The notes: a model not told the origin generated them from the sequence alone. 64,000 nt of DNA from Chitinispirillales bacterium ANBcel5 (GCA_029688955.1 JARUKZ010000007.1:1-64000); one strand, 5' to 3'; counted from the stretch's first letter, positions 25,991-35,668 are shown. Made by a program: numbers and translations.

Positions 25991-27100
25991 ATGAGTTTTA
26001 ATGATGAAATGGCTCGTTATAGCCAATTTGATTTTGATGGCTACTTTTCTTCTGTTACTGACAGTAAAATCCGATCAATCTTAAATAAAGAACGAATAAA
26101 TGAGAACGACTTTTTAGCTCTCCTGTCCCCTAAAGCGTCCTCTTTTATTGAAGAGATGGCACGCAAAGCACAAGATATTACAAAACGTCAGTTTGGCAAT
26201 GTCATTTTTCTCTTCACTCCTCTTTATATCTCAAATATTTGCGAAAACGTTTGCTCTTATTGCTCTTTTGCACGTCAGCATAAGATCTCCAGACGCCACC
26301 TTACAGTTGATCAGATAAAAAAAGAAGGTATTGCAATAAAAAACCTGGGTATCAGGCATATTCTTATCCTTACTGGTGAGTCAAGGAAGGTTGCCGGTTC
26401 TGAATACTTAATAAAGAGCGTCAATGCACTCAGAGATTTGTTCTCTTCTATTGCAATTGAAATATATCCGATGTCTGGTGATGAGTATGGTGAGATGATT
26501 GAAAGCGGAGTGGATGGTCTTACCATTTACCAGGAAACTTACGATAAAATCCTTTATGAAAAACTCCATAGAGGAGGACCTAAAGAGGATTATCTTTTCA
26601 GGTTAAATGCACCAGAACGTGCCTGTAAGGAAGGAATGCGAAGCATTACTCTTGGGCCTTTGCTTGGTCTTGGGGAACCCAGGAAAGAAGTGTTCTTCTC
26701 AGCTCTTCATGTTTCTTATCTTCAAAATCGTTACCCATGGATAGAGACTTCCATTTCGTTTCCCAGAATACGACCTCTTGCTGCTGATTTTGAGCCAAAT
26801 TTTGTAGTGGGGGATCGATCGTTTGTTCAATTTATGACTGCTTCCAGAATATTTCTTCAAAGTACAGGAATCACTATTTCAACCAGAGAGAGTGCTGAAT
26901 TCAGAAATGCAATTCTTCCCATGGGACCTACTAAAATGTCTGCAGGAGTATCTACCTCAGTGGGTACACAAAGTGAAAGCCCTTCAGAATCTCAGTTTGA
27001 AATTGCAGATAAAAGGTCGGTGCAGGAGATGAAAAAAGACCTGATTTCAATGGGGTACCAACCTGTTATGCACGATTGGAATCATAGTTACACACGATAG
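25991..27100 (+). CDS. thiH: 2-iminoacetate synthase ThiH (radical SAM)
   Basis: A 369-aa radical SAM enzyme that cleaves tyrosine to give dehydroglycine for ThiG. The iron-sulfur motif CENVCSYCSF (CxxxCxxC) is at about residues 81-90, followed by the SAM-contacting LILTGES. QETYDKILYEKLHRGGPKED and the C-terminal AGVSTSVG are typical of ThiH. Use of ThiH rather than the oxygen-dependent ThiO suggests anaerobic or microaerobic life. It starts 11 bp after thiG and is followed by a terminator. Confidence 0.95.
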   Translation: MSFNDEMARYSQFDFDGYFSSVTDSKIRSILNKERINENDFLALLSPKASSFIEEMARKAQDITKRQFGNVIFLFTPLYISNICENVCSYCSFARQHKISRRHLTVDQIKKEGIAIKNLGIRHILILTGESRKVAGSEYLIKSVNALRDLFSSIAIEIYPMSGDEYGEMIESGVDGLTIYQETYDKILYEKLHRGGPKEDYLFRLNAPERACKEGMRSITLGPLLGLGEPRKEVFFSALHVSYLQNRYPWIETSISFPRIRPLAADFEPNFVVGDRSFVQFMTASRIFLQSTGITISTRESAEFRNAILPMGPTKMSAGVSTSVGTQSESPSESQFEIADKRSVQEMKKDLISMGYQPVMHDWNHSYTR

Positions 27101-27107
27101 GTGTGAT

Positions 27108-27131
27108 GGTTTACGTTAAACCTTTTTTTTT
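27108..27131 (+). terminator. Terminator of the metA-cysE-thiSGH operon
   Basis: GGTTTA-CGT-TAAACC followed by nine T. Confidence 0.8.
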
Positions 27132-27139
27132 GAGGTATA

Positions 27140-28555
27140 TTAGAAAGTAAGATCTCTATCTATAATTGTATTATCTTTAATCTCTATTGCTCTATCAGAG
27201 TCGTTTTGTATAATAACCGATCCAAATACCTTTATATTTGCTCCAAAAGTAACATCACCTTTGATTGTTAAAGATTCACACTCCAGAAGAGATGGTGCTC
27301 CATTGGGAAACCGTGATTGGAGTTGATCGATTCGGCTGTAGAAACGAGGGTCGAGATTTATATCTACATGCGTAGCTTTCCGTTGCGGATTTTGTACTAT
27401 TTTTATATCTTCTGTTAGCAGGTAATAATCTGACCATAGTAAAAGCAGATCTTCACAGCTTTTTACAGGAGCAAAACGGGAGCGTGGAACTCGTAATGCG
27501 GTGGCATTATCAAAAACTGAAATCGCAGAGCCCATTGCAGTTTCTATCTGGAAGACTTTAGGTGATTTTTTATCTCTGGGGTCAAGATTTTTAGTATTAA
27601 CAATGAGAGGTAATTCAAGAAAGTTATGTCTTTTTCTCAGTACTTCTCTTAAAGAAACAAGATTTAGCCAAAGATTATTAGTATTGAAAAAACGGTGACG
27701 ATCAATATCCATAAAATACTCTTTATCACTATCGGGACACTGTGCAGATTCCCTAAGTAGAAGATGACCATTTTTATGCTTTGCCAGATGACCACCTTTG
27801 CGGTCCATAAATGTTCTGTCAGTAACTTCCATCATAAAGGAATAACCATTTGCGCTAAAGTAGCCTAAAATTGAAGTGTCAAGAGAGGCCCCTAAGTTGT
27901 CTATATTTGAGACAAATGCATATTTGTATCCGGATTCGATGAGCTTATCTAAAATGTTTGAAGTAATAAAAGCAGTGTACAGGTCACCGTGTCCTGGAGG
28001 GTTCCATTCCAATGAGGGGTTTTGTGACCAGGAAGCCGGGGTGAGAGTAGAGCATTGAATTTTTGGAAATTTGTGCTGTAAAAAGGAAAATGGTATATCA
28101 GTTTTAATTCGATCATATTTTTCAAGAAGATTTAGTGAATCTTCTTCAGTTTTGAAACTGTTCATTAAGAGCAAGGGTATAGCGGTATTGAACCTTGAGT
28201 TAAGATACTCAATCTGTTTTGCGGTTATGTCCATAAAACTATAGCTGGACTTTACAGGTATAAGCGATTTTGCTTTTTTAAGCCCCATGGTGGTTCCAAG
28301 GCCACCATTCAGCTTAATGATGACACAATTTTTGAGCGCGTTCTTACCAATAGTGTCCCAATTTTTTATCTCTTCAAGATTTTTAATTTCACTCTGAGAA
28401 AGAGGTGTAATCTTATCTTCTGGTATAAGACCGCTACTTCCTTTTTCCAACTGAATAAAATAATGCAGGAAAGTATCGATAACTGAGTCGGGTAGTTTTT
28501 CCCTCTTCATTTTTTCTGAAAACATTGTACTTTTGACAATAGTTGCGTCAGGCAC
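27140..28555 (-). CDS. UTP-glucose-1-phosphate uridylyltransferase, eukaryotic-type (UDPGP family)
   Basis: A 471-aa nucleotidyltransferase making UDP-glucose. It belongs to the UDPGP family found in eukaryotes and some bacteria, not the GalU family. The nucleotide-binding loop KLNGGLGTTMGLKKAKSLIP (about 81-100) is unmistakable; QHKFPKI, NPPGHGDLYTAF (uridine/glucose contacts) and NIDNLGAS follow, and a short C-terminal beta-helix (ESLTIKGDVTFGANIKVFGS) ends the protein. It lies downstream of the trehalose-6-phosphate synthase gene on the same strand, which consumes UDP-glucose, but a strong terminator hairpin separates the two, so it probably has its own promoter. Confidence 0.9.
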   Translation of the reverse strand: MPDATIVKSTMFSEKMKREKLPDSVIDTFLHYFIQLEKGSSGLIPEDKITPLSQSEIKNLEEIKNWDTIGKNALKNCVIIKLNGGLGTTMGLKKAKSLIPVKSSYSFMDITAKQIEYLNSRFNTAIPLLLMNSFKTEEDSLNLLEKYDRIKTDIPFSFLQHKFPKIQCSTLTPASWSQNPSLEWNPPGHGDLYTAFITSNILDKLIESGYKYAFVSNIDNLGASLDTSILGYFSANGYSFMMEVTDRTFMDRKGGHLAKHKNGHLLLRESAQCPDSDKEYFMDIDRHRFFNTNNLWLNLVSLREVLRKRHNFLELPLIVNTKNLDPRDKKSPKVFQIETAMGSAISVFDNATALRVPRSRFAPVKSCEDLLLLWSDYYLLTEDIKIVQNPQRKATHVDINLDPRFYSRIDQLQSRFPNGAPSLLECESLTIKGDVTFGANIKVFGSVIIQNDSDRAIEIKDNTIIDRDLTF

Positions 28556-28623
28556 TTTACTTATTCCTGTTCGTTAGTTTATAAGAACTAAAGTTATTGG
28601 GAAAGCAAATAATGAGTAAAACG

Positions 28624-28662
28624 AAAGCAAAGCAACTAAAATATAATTAATTGCTTTGCTTT
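28624..28662 (-). terminator. Terminator after the trehalose gene
   Basis: A 12-bp perfect stem (AAAGCAAAGCAA with TTGCTTTGCTTT) followed on the minus strand by CGTTTTAC. On the plus strand a T run also follows, so it may act both ways. Confidence 0.75.
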
Positions 28663-28713
28663 TTAAAAATCAAAATACTAATGTGCAAAAAGTGTACCTA
28701 CAATTACTACTTT

Positions 28714-30939
28714 TTATACCTCTGTGAGTTTTTTAGAATCAGAGGAGCAGCTTTGCTCGATTTTGCTAAGTATTTCAAGTAATTCTTTCACCTCTTTGAT
28801 CGATTCAACTCCAAAACGTGCCCTCGTTGGATTCATTCCGACCTTTATGCTCCACGTTTCTTTAGGGAGTACAGAAAAGAGGTATTCGTCTGTCTCATCA
28901 TCGCCAATTGCCAGGGTAAAATCCCAATCTTTAAGCTGAAGAAGTTTAAGTCCGACAGTGCCTTTGTTTATACCTGCATTTTTAATCTCAATTACTTTAT
29001 TTCCCTCAATAATTCCCAAATTGAGATTAGAAACCTGATCGAGAATAGCATCCTTTAATTCGCTTACCCTTAAAGCAGCCAGTTCAGGATCGGTGTTTCT
29101 GAAATGGAATGCAAGAGAGTAATCCTTCTCTTCCAGGACTGATCCGGGTGTACGATCAGTGAAAAGTTCAAGGAGAGGTTTAAGTTCTTTTTTCCAGTTA
29201 TTTTCCTGCGGTTCAAGTATTTCCCACTTATCAGAAGGTTTTTTGATCCATACTCCATGCTCAGCGCAAAGTATAACGTTAGTTTTACCAAACCAGCGTT
29301 CAAGAGTTTCTTTGTTTCGACCACTGACAATTGCTACATCATATCCGGAAAAGTCAGTGAGGCGGTTAAGTAGTTGAAGTAGTTTTTCACCGGGTATTGA
29401 CTTATGTGGTTTACTAGAATGAGGTACCAGTGTACCATCATAGTCAAGCATTAACAGTGCTTTTGAGCTATTGGCTGCTTCAGAAATAAGCTTGTCACGC
29501 ATTTTTTTGGAAAGTCGATGTGACTGAAGTTTTTCTCTTAAGTGACGGGTTTGTTCTAATCTGCTTACAAAATCATGAGCCCACCTTCTAACATCGTATC
29601 GGGTAAGTCGCTGTTGCATAAGAGCGATTCTGTTAACCTGTTCTTCCTTTTCCATGCAGAGAGCTTCTTTTATAGCAGCGGCAATTTCATCAATATTGTT
29701 TGGGTTAACCACTATAGCTTCACCCATCTCTCTTGCGGCACCAGCCATTTCACTGAGAATTAACACCCCGCTATTCTCTTTTTTAGTAGCCACATACTCT
29801 TTGGCGACCAAATTCATGCCATCACGCAGTGGGGTCACAAGTGCTACATCACAGGTTTGGTATAGTGCACAGAGTGTGGAAAAGGGAAGGGTTCTGTAGA
29901 GATTAAGTACAGGAGCCCATCCAAGCGAACCGTGTTTACCATTTATTCTCCCTATGCTCTCATCGATATCTCTCTTTAGCTGGCGATAAGATTCTACTGC
30001 TGTTCTTGATGGGACTTCAACCAGGATCATTGTAACCTTCTCTTTCATATCAGGGTTACGATCCAGGAAAAGATCAAAAGCAGAGAGTCTTTGCAGAATA
30101 CCCTTTGTATAATCAAGGCGATCTATAGCAATAATGAGGGCACGATCTCCTGTTTTTTCTCGTATAGAAGTAATTTCTTTTTTAACTTCAGGGTCAGATC
30201 CGACAGAAGAAAACCGTTTATAGTCTATTCCCATCGGGAACACATCTGCTTTCACAAGACGGCTTCCATAGGAAATTTGAGAAAACGTATACTCATGTCC
30301 AAGAAGACGTCTTACACTGTTTAGAAAGTGTCTGATGTAATCATACGTGTGAAAACCAATGAGATCTGCTCCAAGTAGACCTGTAAGCAACTCATTTCGC
30401 CAGGGTAACAAGCGAAAAATTTCAAGAGATGGGAAAGGTATATGAAGGAAAAAACCAATGGTTGCATTCGGTAATTTTTCTCTAAGTAGCGCAGGTAATA
30501 GCATCAACTGATAATCATGAACCCATATTACATCATCATCGCGTGCATGCTCAAGAACTGCATCAGCAAACAACTCATTTACATGAACATAAGATTTCCA
30601 AAGGTCTGTTTCATAAAAAGTATGTTGAGGAAAATAATGAAATAATGGCCAAATGGTTTTGTTTGAAAAACCGTCATAAAACTTTTCAATATCAGAGCGT
30701 GTAAGGAAGACAGGAATGCAATTGTGTTGGTAGAGATGAGTACGTATTTTTTCTTTCTCAGGGGCCATAATTCGATCACCCTTAAGCCCGGGCCAACCAA
30801 TCCATAAACATTTATTACTTTGGTGGAAAGAATCAAGACCTGTAGCCAATCCGCCTACACTGGTTGTATAGTGAATTTGACCCTTCTTTTTTTCTGCTGT
30901 TATGGGTAATCGGTTGGAAACCAGAACTATTCTTTTCAT
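28714..30939 (-). CDS. Fused trehalose-6-phosphate synthase/phosphatase
   Basis: A 741-aa two-domain enzyme making trehalose from UDP-glucose and glucose-6-phosphate. The N-terminal GT20 domain (about 1-465) has VSNRLPITAEKKKG, GGLATGLDSF, WVHDYQLMLLPALLR, GFHTYDYIRHF and RLDYTKGILQRL. The C-terminal HAD-type phosphatase (about 490-730) has LMLDYDGTLVPH, with the nucleophile and acid Asp, AIVSGRNKETLERWF, and IGDDETDEYLF. Fusion of the two steps is common in eukaryotes and in Bacteroidetes-like bacteria. With the betaine operon, this gives the cell two compatible solutes. UDP-glucose pyrophosphorylase is the next gene downstream. Confidence 0.95.
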   Translation of the reverse strand: MKRIVLVSNRLPITAEKKKGQIHYTTSVGGLATGLDSFHQSNKCLWIGWPGLKGDRIMAPEKEKIRTHLYQHNCIPVFLTRSDIEKFYDGFSNKTIWPLFHYFPQHTFYETDLWKSYVHVNELFADAVLEHARDDDVIWVHDYQLMLLPALLREKLPNATIGFFLHIPFPSLEIFRLLPWRNELLTGLLGADLIGFHTYDYIRHFLNSVRRLLGHEYTFSQISYGSRLVKADVFPMGIDYKRFSSVGSDPEVKKEITSIREKTGDRALIIAIDRLDYTKGILQRLSAFDLFLDRNPDMKEKVTMILVEVPSRTAVESYRQLKRDIDESIGRINGKHGSLGWAPVLNLYRTLPFSTLCALYQTCDVALVTPLRDGMNLVAKEYVATKKENSGVLILSEMAGAAREMGEAIVVNPNNIDEIAAAIKEALCMEKEEQVNRIALMQQRLTRYDVRRWAHDFVSRLEQTRHLREKLQSHRLSKKMRDKLISEAANSSKALLMLDYDGTLVPHSSKPHKSIPGEKLLQLLNRLTDFSGYDVAIVSGRNKETLERWFGKTNVILCAEHGVWIKKPSDKWEILEPQENNWKKELKPLLELFTDRTPGSVLEEKDYSLAFHFRNTDPELAALRVSELKDAILDQVSNLNLGIIEGNKVIEIKNAGINKGTVGLKLLQLKDWDFTLAIGDDETDEYLFSVLPKETWSIKVGMNPTRARFGVESIKEVKELLEILSKIEQSCSSDSKKLTEV

Positions 30940-31108
30940 TATATACCCCGCACTTCTGTTGAATTAATACTTCAGTAACTTCAAAACCAAACGAAGTAAA
31001 AAAAAAGGAATATAGTTTTTAAAGCCTGGGGAAGGCCTGACTGATAGATTATTTGTAGACATACTATGTCGTAGAAACGTAATATATATTCAGGACAAGG
31101 TTTGTGCA

Positions 31109-31145
31109 ATAAAAAAAAGGTTACAGGTTTTGGCCACCTGCAACC
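31109..31145 (-). terminator. Rho-independent terminator of greA
   Basis: Minus strand GGTTGCAGGT pairs with ACCTGTAACC and is followed by eight T. Confidence 0.88.
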
Positions 31146-31164
31146 CTTTAAAGCTATAATCTAA

Positions 31165-31635
31165 TCAGCGGGAGATTTTTTTAATTTCAAATTTCATTGA
31201 GCCCCGAGGTGCTTTAACTTCTATCTGTTCGCCAACTCCGTGACCAAGTAATGCACTGGCAACTGGAGAGTTGACTGATATCTTACCAGTAGACGGATCT
31301 GCTTCTTCAGTACCGGTTATCTCATACTCAACTTCTTCATCGAAATCAAAGTCCCAGAGCAGCACCTTGGTACCAATTACTACTTTATCGGTTACCACAG
31401 AATCTTTACTTATGATTTCTGCATTTGATACCTTCATTTCAAGCTCATTTATGCGAATTTCATTGAGTTGAAGAGCATGCTTCGCTGCTTCGTACTCTGC
31501 ATTTTCTCTTAAGTCGCCAAAGGAACGAGCATAATCAAGTTGCTTTGCTATTTCACGACGACGTGTGGTTTTAAGGTACTCTAATTCAGATCTTAGTTTT
31601 TCAAAACCTTCGTTGGTTACATATGTTTTTTCCAT
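31165..31635 (-). CDS. greA: Transcription elongation factor GreA
   Basis: A 156-aa factor that rescues backtracked RNA polymerase by stimulating transcript cleavage. I chose ATG 31635, which has AAGGAG at good spacing and gives the usual start MEKTYVTNEGFEKLRSELEY; the open frame reaches 31686 but adds an unlikely hydrophobic leader. The N-terminal coiled coil carries the tip acidic residues in YARSFGDLRENAEYEAAKHA, and the C-terminal FKBP-like domain ends APRGSMKFEIKKI. It is monocistronic and divergent from larE. Confidence 0.95.
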   Translation of the reverse strand: MEKTYVTNEGFEKLRSELEYLKTTRRREIAKQLDYARSFGDLRENAEYEAAKHALQLNEIRINELEMKVSNAEIISKDSVVTDKVVIGTKVLLWDFDFDEEVEYEITGTEEADPSTGKISVNSPVASALLGHGVGEQIEVKAPRGSMKFEIKKISR

Positions 31636-31786
31636 GAAGATGACTCCTTTGTCTGGGTAGAAACAAAAAAAGACCCTCTTCACCAAAAAATGATCTTGGT
31701 GAAAAAGAATCTAAATGTGTTTCCTGCTTTATTATATATTCAAATTACATCAGGAATATGGTAAAAGCAAAAAAACAGAGAATACT

Positions 31787-32602
31787 ATGAAAGAAGAACT
31801 AAAAAAGCTAGAAAAACTGAAGTCAAACATTTCACAATACGAATCTGCTGTTATAGCTTTCTCTGGTGGTTGTGACAGTACACTACTTGCTGCTGTTACA
31901 AGGGATGTATTAAAGACCCAAAATATTTTGCTTGTAACAGCACTCTCTTCTACTTATAGCAGTTCAGAGCTTGAGGATTCTAAAAAATTCTCTGCATTGC
32001 TTGGATTAAAGCAGCAGTTTATAGTCTCTGAAGAGCTTGAAATAGAAGGGTTTTCAATTAATTCGCCTCTGCGATGTTATTATTGTAAAAAAGCCCTGTT
32101 TAGTAAAATAAAAGAATTGGCAACAGATAAGGGGTACTGTGCTGTATTTGATGGAAGTAACTGCGATGATTTGAATGATTATCGCCCGGGAAGACGGGCC
32201 CTTAAAGAGTTTAATGTTCAATCGCCTCTCTGTGAATCTGGTTTAACTAAAAAAAACATACGGGCGATCTCCAACATTCTTCGGCTGCCTTCAGCTGAAA
32301 AACCAGCAATGGCATGCCTGGCATCGCGATTTCCCTATGGAGAAAAAATTACAAAGAGTAAACTTGAAAGAGTTGGCAGGGCTGAAAATGGAATCAAAAT
32401 TTTGGGGTTTAATCAATTGAGAGTAAGAAGTCATGGTGATCTGGCAAGAATAGAAATTGATCAGCCTGAGATTGACAATGCATGGAAGATGCGTAAAGAA
32501 CTGGAAAAAGTATGTTATGAAGCTGGCTTTGTGTACTCTGCACTTGATCTTAAAGGATTTCGAAGTGGTGCGATGAATGAAAGTATTGAAGATCAGATAT
32601 AG
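31787..32602 (+). CDS. larE: LarE-like sulfur transferase (PP-loop ATPase)
   Basis: A 271-aa PP-loop enzyme of the LarE family, which puts sulfur onto the pyridinium dicarboxylate precursor of the nickel-pincer cofactor. I use ATG 31787 (MKEELKK); upstream codons form an unlikely hydrophobic leader. Motifs: AFSGGCDSTLLAAV (PP-loop), SPLRCYYCKKALFSK, PSAEKPAMACLASRFPYG. The CYYC pair plus the later Cys in ACLASR match LarE forms that use an iron-sulfur cluster rather than sacrificing a single Cys; this assignment is from memory of the family. No larA, larB or larC is nearby, so the role may be in a related pathway. Confidence 0.85.
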   Translation: MKEELKKLEKLKSNISQYESAVIAFSGGCDSTLLAAVTRDVLKTQNILLVTALSSTYSSSELEDSKKFSALLGLKQQFIVSEELEIEGFSINSPLRCYYCKKALFSKIKELATDKGYCAVFDGSNCDDLNDYRPGRRALKEFNVQSPLCESGLTKKNIRAISNILRLPSAEKPAMACLASRFPYGEKITKSKLERVGRAENGIKILGFNQLRVRSHGDLARIEIDQPEIDNAWKMRKELEKVCYEAGFVYSALDLKGFRSGAMNESIEDQI

Positions 32603-32613
32603 CTGAAAAGAAA

Positions 32614-32636
32614 AGCCCCGGCAAAAATCCGGGGCT
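32614..32636. terminator. Terminator between larE and the DUF2723 gene
   Basis: AGCCCCGG and CCGGGGCT form a perfect 8-bp stem with a 7-nt loop. The T-rich side (TTTTCTTTTC) follows on the minus strand, so it mainly ends the DUF2723 transcript. Confidence 0.75.
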
Positions 32637-32661
32637 GGTGTTCTAAAGAAAAAGAAAACTA

Positions 32662-35325
32662 TTAATCCACAATCAGCTCTTCCGCTTTCTCTTCTTCACT
32701 AATCTCTTCAGCGGTTTGCTCTATTGGCTGCACTTCATCTATGAATTCAGTAACAGAATCGATATAAGATTCATAATCAGGCTCTGGCGTTTCGGTGGTT
32801 TCTTCATTAAGATTTACCCTGCTCTGAGCCTGACGAAGCATCTGCTGATAGTGCTGATTTTGAGGATCATAATCTATCGCCTCTATCATTCTCTCCAGAG
32901 CAGTTTCTTCCATGTCGTTTTCCATCAAAATTTCATGTCTTAACCCGCGCGGACGCCAATCCCAGGGCATCATTTCCGAACATTCATCCATGAGTCGAAT
33001 TGCAGTTTCCAGATACTGGTTGTATTCAGTACGTAAAAGTTCTATACTATCACTACTGACCTGATCCGCTGCAGCTTCTTTTGCTCTAATTTGAGATTGA
33101 ATGTCATTCATTTTGTGACGAATATGAAAGGTTGTTTGCAAATAGATCGAAGCGTAATTTGAGAGAAGGCGCTTTGAGGTTGTATTGAGTATCTCTGCAT
33201 CTTCACCAAGACTACGAAATTGGTAAACATTGTCTAACAGATATAAAGTTCGTTCAAGATCAAACTGCTCATCCCTGGATACCGTCTCAGGCATTATTCG
33301 ACTTACAAGACCCTGGTTCTGGAGGTACGGCCCCAGCCCCATAAAGTTGTTGTCAGATACCGTTAAGGCAAAATAGATCGGTTTTTCCCATCTGTTATTA
33401 TCGACAAAATTTAGAAGCATTCTGTCCTGAACACGAAGAATTGGATGGTTTTCCATTCCCGGAATAATTACCTCTATCCCCGCTCTTCTTAACTCGCGGC
33501 GCAAGGGATTTCTGAAAGGATTCCTTTCGGCATGTATATCGTCAATATCATTATCACTGAAAGTAATGGGTACCGATGGTTCAAGGTCCCTAAGTTGCTT
33601 TATATACCAGGGAGTATTTAACAGGCTTAGATTTACAACTCGAACATCCTGCCGTATGCCATAGGCCTCCTGGAGTGCCCATAAAGGAAATGTATCATTA
33701 TCTCCGTTGGTGATTATAATACCGTTTTCTTCAGCACTCATTAAAAGATTATATGCATAATCATAAGCGACCCAGTCGTTGCTGCGGTTATTAAGGGCAT
33801 GGTTTGTAGTGGCTGGAATAGCCGGAGAAAGAATCAGCAGCGCTGCACATACCGGTGCGACCAGAGAGCGATAATCACTTTTCTTTGAGGTAAAAAGAGC
33901 ATGTAACAAACATGATGCTGCAATACCGATCCACATACCAAAATACATAAATCCGGCAGTGAAGAAATAATCACGTATCCTCACCTCCCGGTGAACTGTA
34001 GGCATCGCTCCCTGTCTTCCCATTTGTACCCATGCATTATAATCGGCTCTTTCCGGTCGTGTACCATCAGCGAAGTTCATATAGAAAACCAGGCCAATAG
34101 TAGTAAGGATTGCAAGTGAAATAAGCATAACAGCAAGGTTACGATTTTTCCTGTATAAATAGATCCATCCAAAAATCATAAAGAAGGTAGGGATCAAATA
34201 AATAGTAAGCTTTGATATTCCGGCGCCGAAACCATCAAGGAAAAAGTTGCGTTGTGTATCCAGTTCTCCAAGTCGGAAAAACTGAGTTAAATGAAACCCA
34301 CCAAAGCCCATATGTTCCTCTATACCGAACTGGGTTCCCAAAGCTCCCCGCCTCCAGAACATACGACGAATCATGCTTTCCTGACCATACTGGCGTCGTT
34401 CAAGAAAATCTATAAGTGCAGCCCAGTTATCGGGATGACCTTCATTGATCATGGGTTCCAGTGCAGAACGAATAGGGATAAAAAGATGTACAGAGTACCC
34501 TATTAGTGCAAAAAAAGCAAGCCAGAAACAAAAACGCCATTTATACTGGTTTTCACCCTTAACTGAAGAAAAGAGAAATAAGGTTAAGGCTGTTAGTGGG
34601 CCAAGCCACAGAAAAGAGGAAAGGCTATAGAGAATAGATGCCATAAGTATACCGGTAGCCCAAAACCTTATATCCCGTCGTTTTTCTTTATCTGCAAGGA
34701 TAATAAAAAGAAAAGCAGGAGGCAGTATAATCATGGTATACATATGCAGCCCAATTCCAAGAAACCCAATAAACGCTACAAGAACAAGCAAACGGTCACG
34801 GTAGGGGTTTGTGCTTTGATACCACTTTAATATAAGCCAGGTACAAATTGCTATAGCAAGCATTGAGAGATTGTATACTGATGTCTCAACTGCGCTGAAC
34901 CAAAAGGTATAACCAAAAACTGAGAACAGACCACCAACAAATCCACCTACATATACAGTAATTTTTTTCCAAAGTGTGTCGGGTATACCTACATAGCTGA
35001 TCGCTACCCGCACTACAATCAAGTACATAAACACAGCGGTTAGAGCACTGGCAAGCACAATAGTAAAATTCATCCTGTATCCTACATCTTCAAAAAATGA
35101 AAAGAAGATACTTGAGACACGCATGAGGAGTACAAAAAGTGGGTTGCCCGGAGGATGGGGAATACCAAGAGAGTGGCCGGCTGCTATATATTCTCCACAA
35201 TCCCAAAATGCTACTGTCGGAGCAACTGATGTTATGAATGCTATAAAAGCGGTAAGAAAAACCACTGCGGCAACGAGCCGATTAGTGCGCGCGTGAACCT
35301 GTTCCAAAATTAATCCCTTTCTCAA
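32662..35325 (-). CDS. DUF2723 polytopic membrane protein (putative O-glycosyltransferase-like)
   Basis: An 887-aa membrane protein of the DUF2723 family. The conserved N-terminal region after the first helix reads APTVAFWDCGEYIAAGHSLG then IPHPPGNPLFVLLMR; the Asp-Glu and HPPGNP features recall GT-C glycosyltransferases of the PMT/ArnT type, where an acidic residue in the first periplasmic loop is catalytic. About ten or more membrane helices fill residues 15-500. A large soluble C-terminal part (about 520-887) carries TPR-like helices (TALERMIEAIDYDPQNQHYQ) and a very acidic tail. Substrate unknown. The gene is common in Bacteroidetes-related groups. It is monocistronic, with a terminator at 32614-32636. 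Confidence 0.88.
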   Translation of the reverse strand: MRKGLILEQVHARTNRLVAAVVFLTAFIAFITSVAPTVAFWDCGEYIAAGHSLGIPHPPGNPLFVLLMRVSSIFFSFFEDVGYRMNFTIVLASALTAVFMYLIVVRVAISYVGIPDTLWKKITVYVGGFVGGLFSVFGYTFWFSAVETSVYNLSMLAIAICTWLILKWYQSTNPYRDRLLVLVAFIGFLGIGLHMYTMIILPPAFLFIILADKEKRRDIRFWATGILMASILYSLSSFLWLGPLTALTLFLFSSVKGENQYKWRFCFWLAFFALIGYSVHLFIPIRSALEPMINEGHPDNWAALIDFLERRQYGQESMIRRMFWRRGALGTQFGIEEHMGFGGFHLTQFFRLGELDTQRNFFLDGFGAGISKLTIYLIPTFFMIFGWIYLYRKNRNLAVMLISLAILTTIGLVFYMNFADGTRPERADYNAWVQMGRQGAMPTVHREVRIRDYFFTAGFMYFGMWIGIAASCLLHALFTSKKSDYRSLVAPVCAALLILSPAIPATTNHALNNRSNDWVAYDYAYNLLMSAEENGIIITNGDNDTFPLWALQEAYGIRQDVRVVNLSLLNTPWYIKQLRDLEPSVPITFSDNDIDDIHAERNPFRNPLRRELRRAGIEVIIPGMENHPILRVQDRMLLNFVDNNRWEKPIYFALTVSDNNFMGLGPYLQNQGLVSRIMPETVSRDEQFDLERTLYLLDNVYQFRSLGEDAEILNTTSKRLLSNYASIYLQTTFHIRHKMNDIQSQIRAKEAAADQVSSDSIELLRTEYNQYLETAIRLMDECSEMMPWDWRPRGLRHEILMENDMEETALERMIEAIDYDPQNQHYQQMLRQAQSRVNLNEETTETPEPDYESYIDSVTEFIDEVQPIEQTAEEISEEEKAEELIVD

Positions 35326-35668
35326 AACATGTTTTGTTTCAGACAGATGAAACTTATTTATTATATAATAGTGAATAGTTGCATCTGGAGTCTGAAACTC
35401 AATTGATACGGAAAAGCTAAACAGCTAAAATAATCGTGTTCAGAGTAGACGGTCAATATGCAAGTACGTAATTGAATCTCTTTTATTCATATCTGCACAA
35501 TAAATTCGACGTAAAATGCTCAAAATATATTGGTTTTGATGTAAAACCTTTAAAAGGTTTCACTAATCAGTACAAAATATTATGTTTACTTGCTTATGAT
35601 GCACTTTAAATTAAAAAAAATGAACTGAACAGCTTCAAATTCCTGTCCGGTGTTGAGGAGTAAAAAAA
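35326..35668. other. Divergent intergenic region DUF2723 / ettA
   Basis: About 340 AT-rich bases between two divergent genes. It contains a 17-bp palindrome (35544-35560, listed) and, for the minus strand, a -10-like TATAAT around 35361-35370 without a clear -35. No small gene was found. Confidence 0.45.
35544..35560. promoter_or_regulatory. Palindrome, possible operator
   Basis: AAACCTTT-A-AAAGGTTT, perfectly symmetric, 109 bp upstream of ettA. There is no T run or large loop, so a DNA-binding site is likelier than a terminator. The regulator is unknown. Confidence 0.35.
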
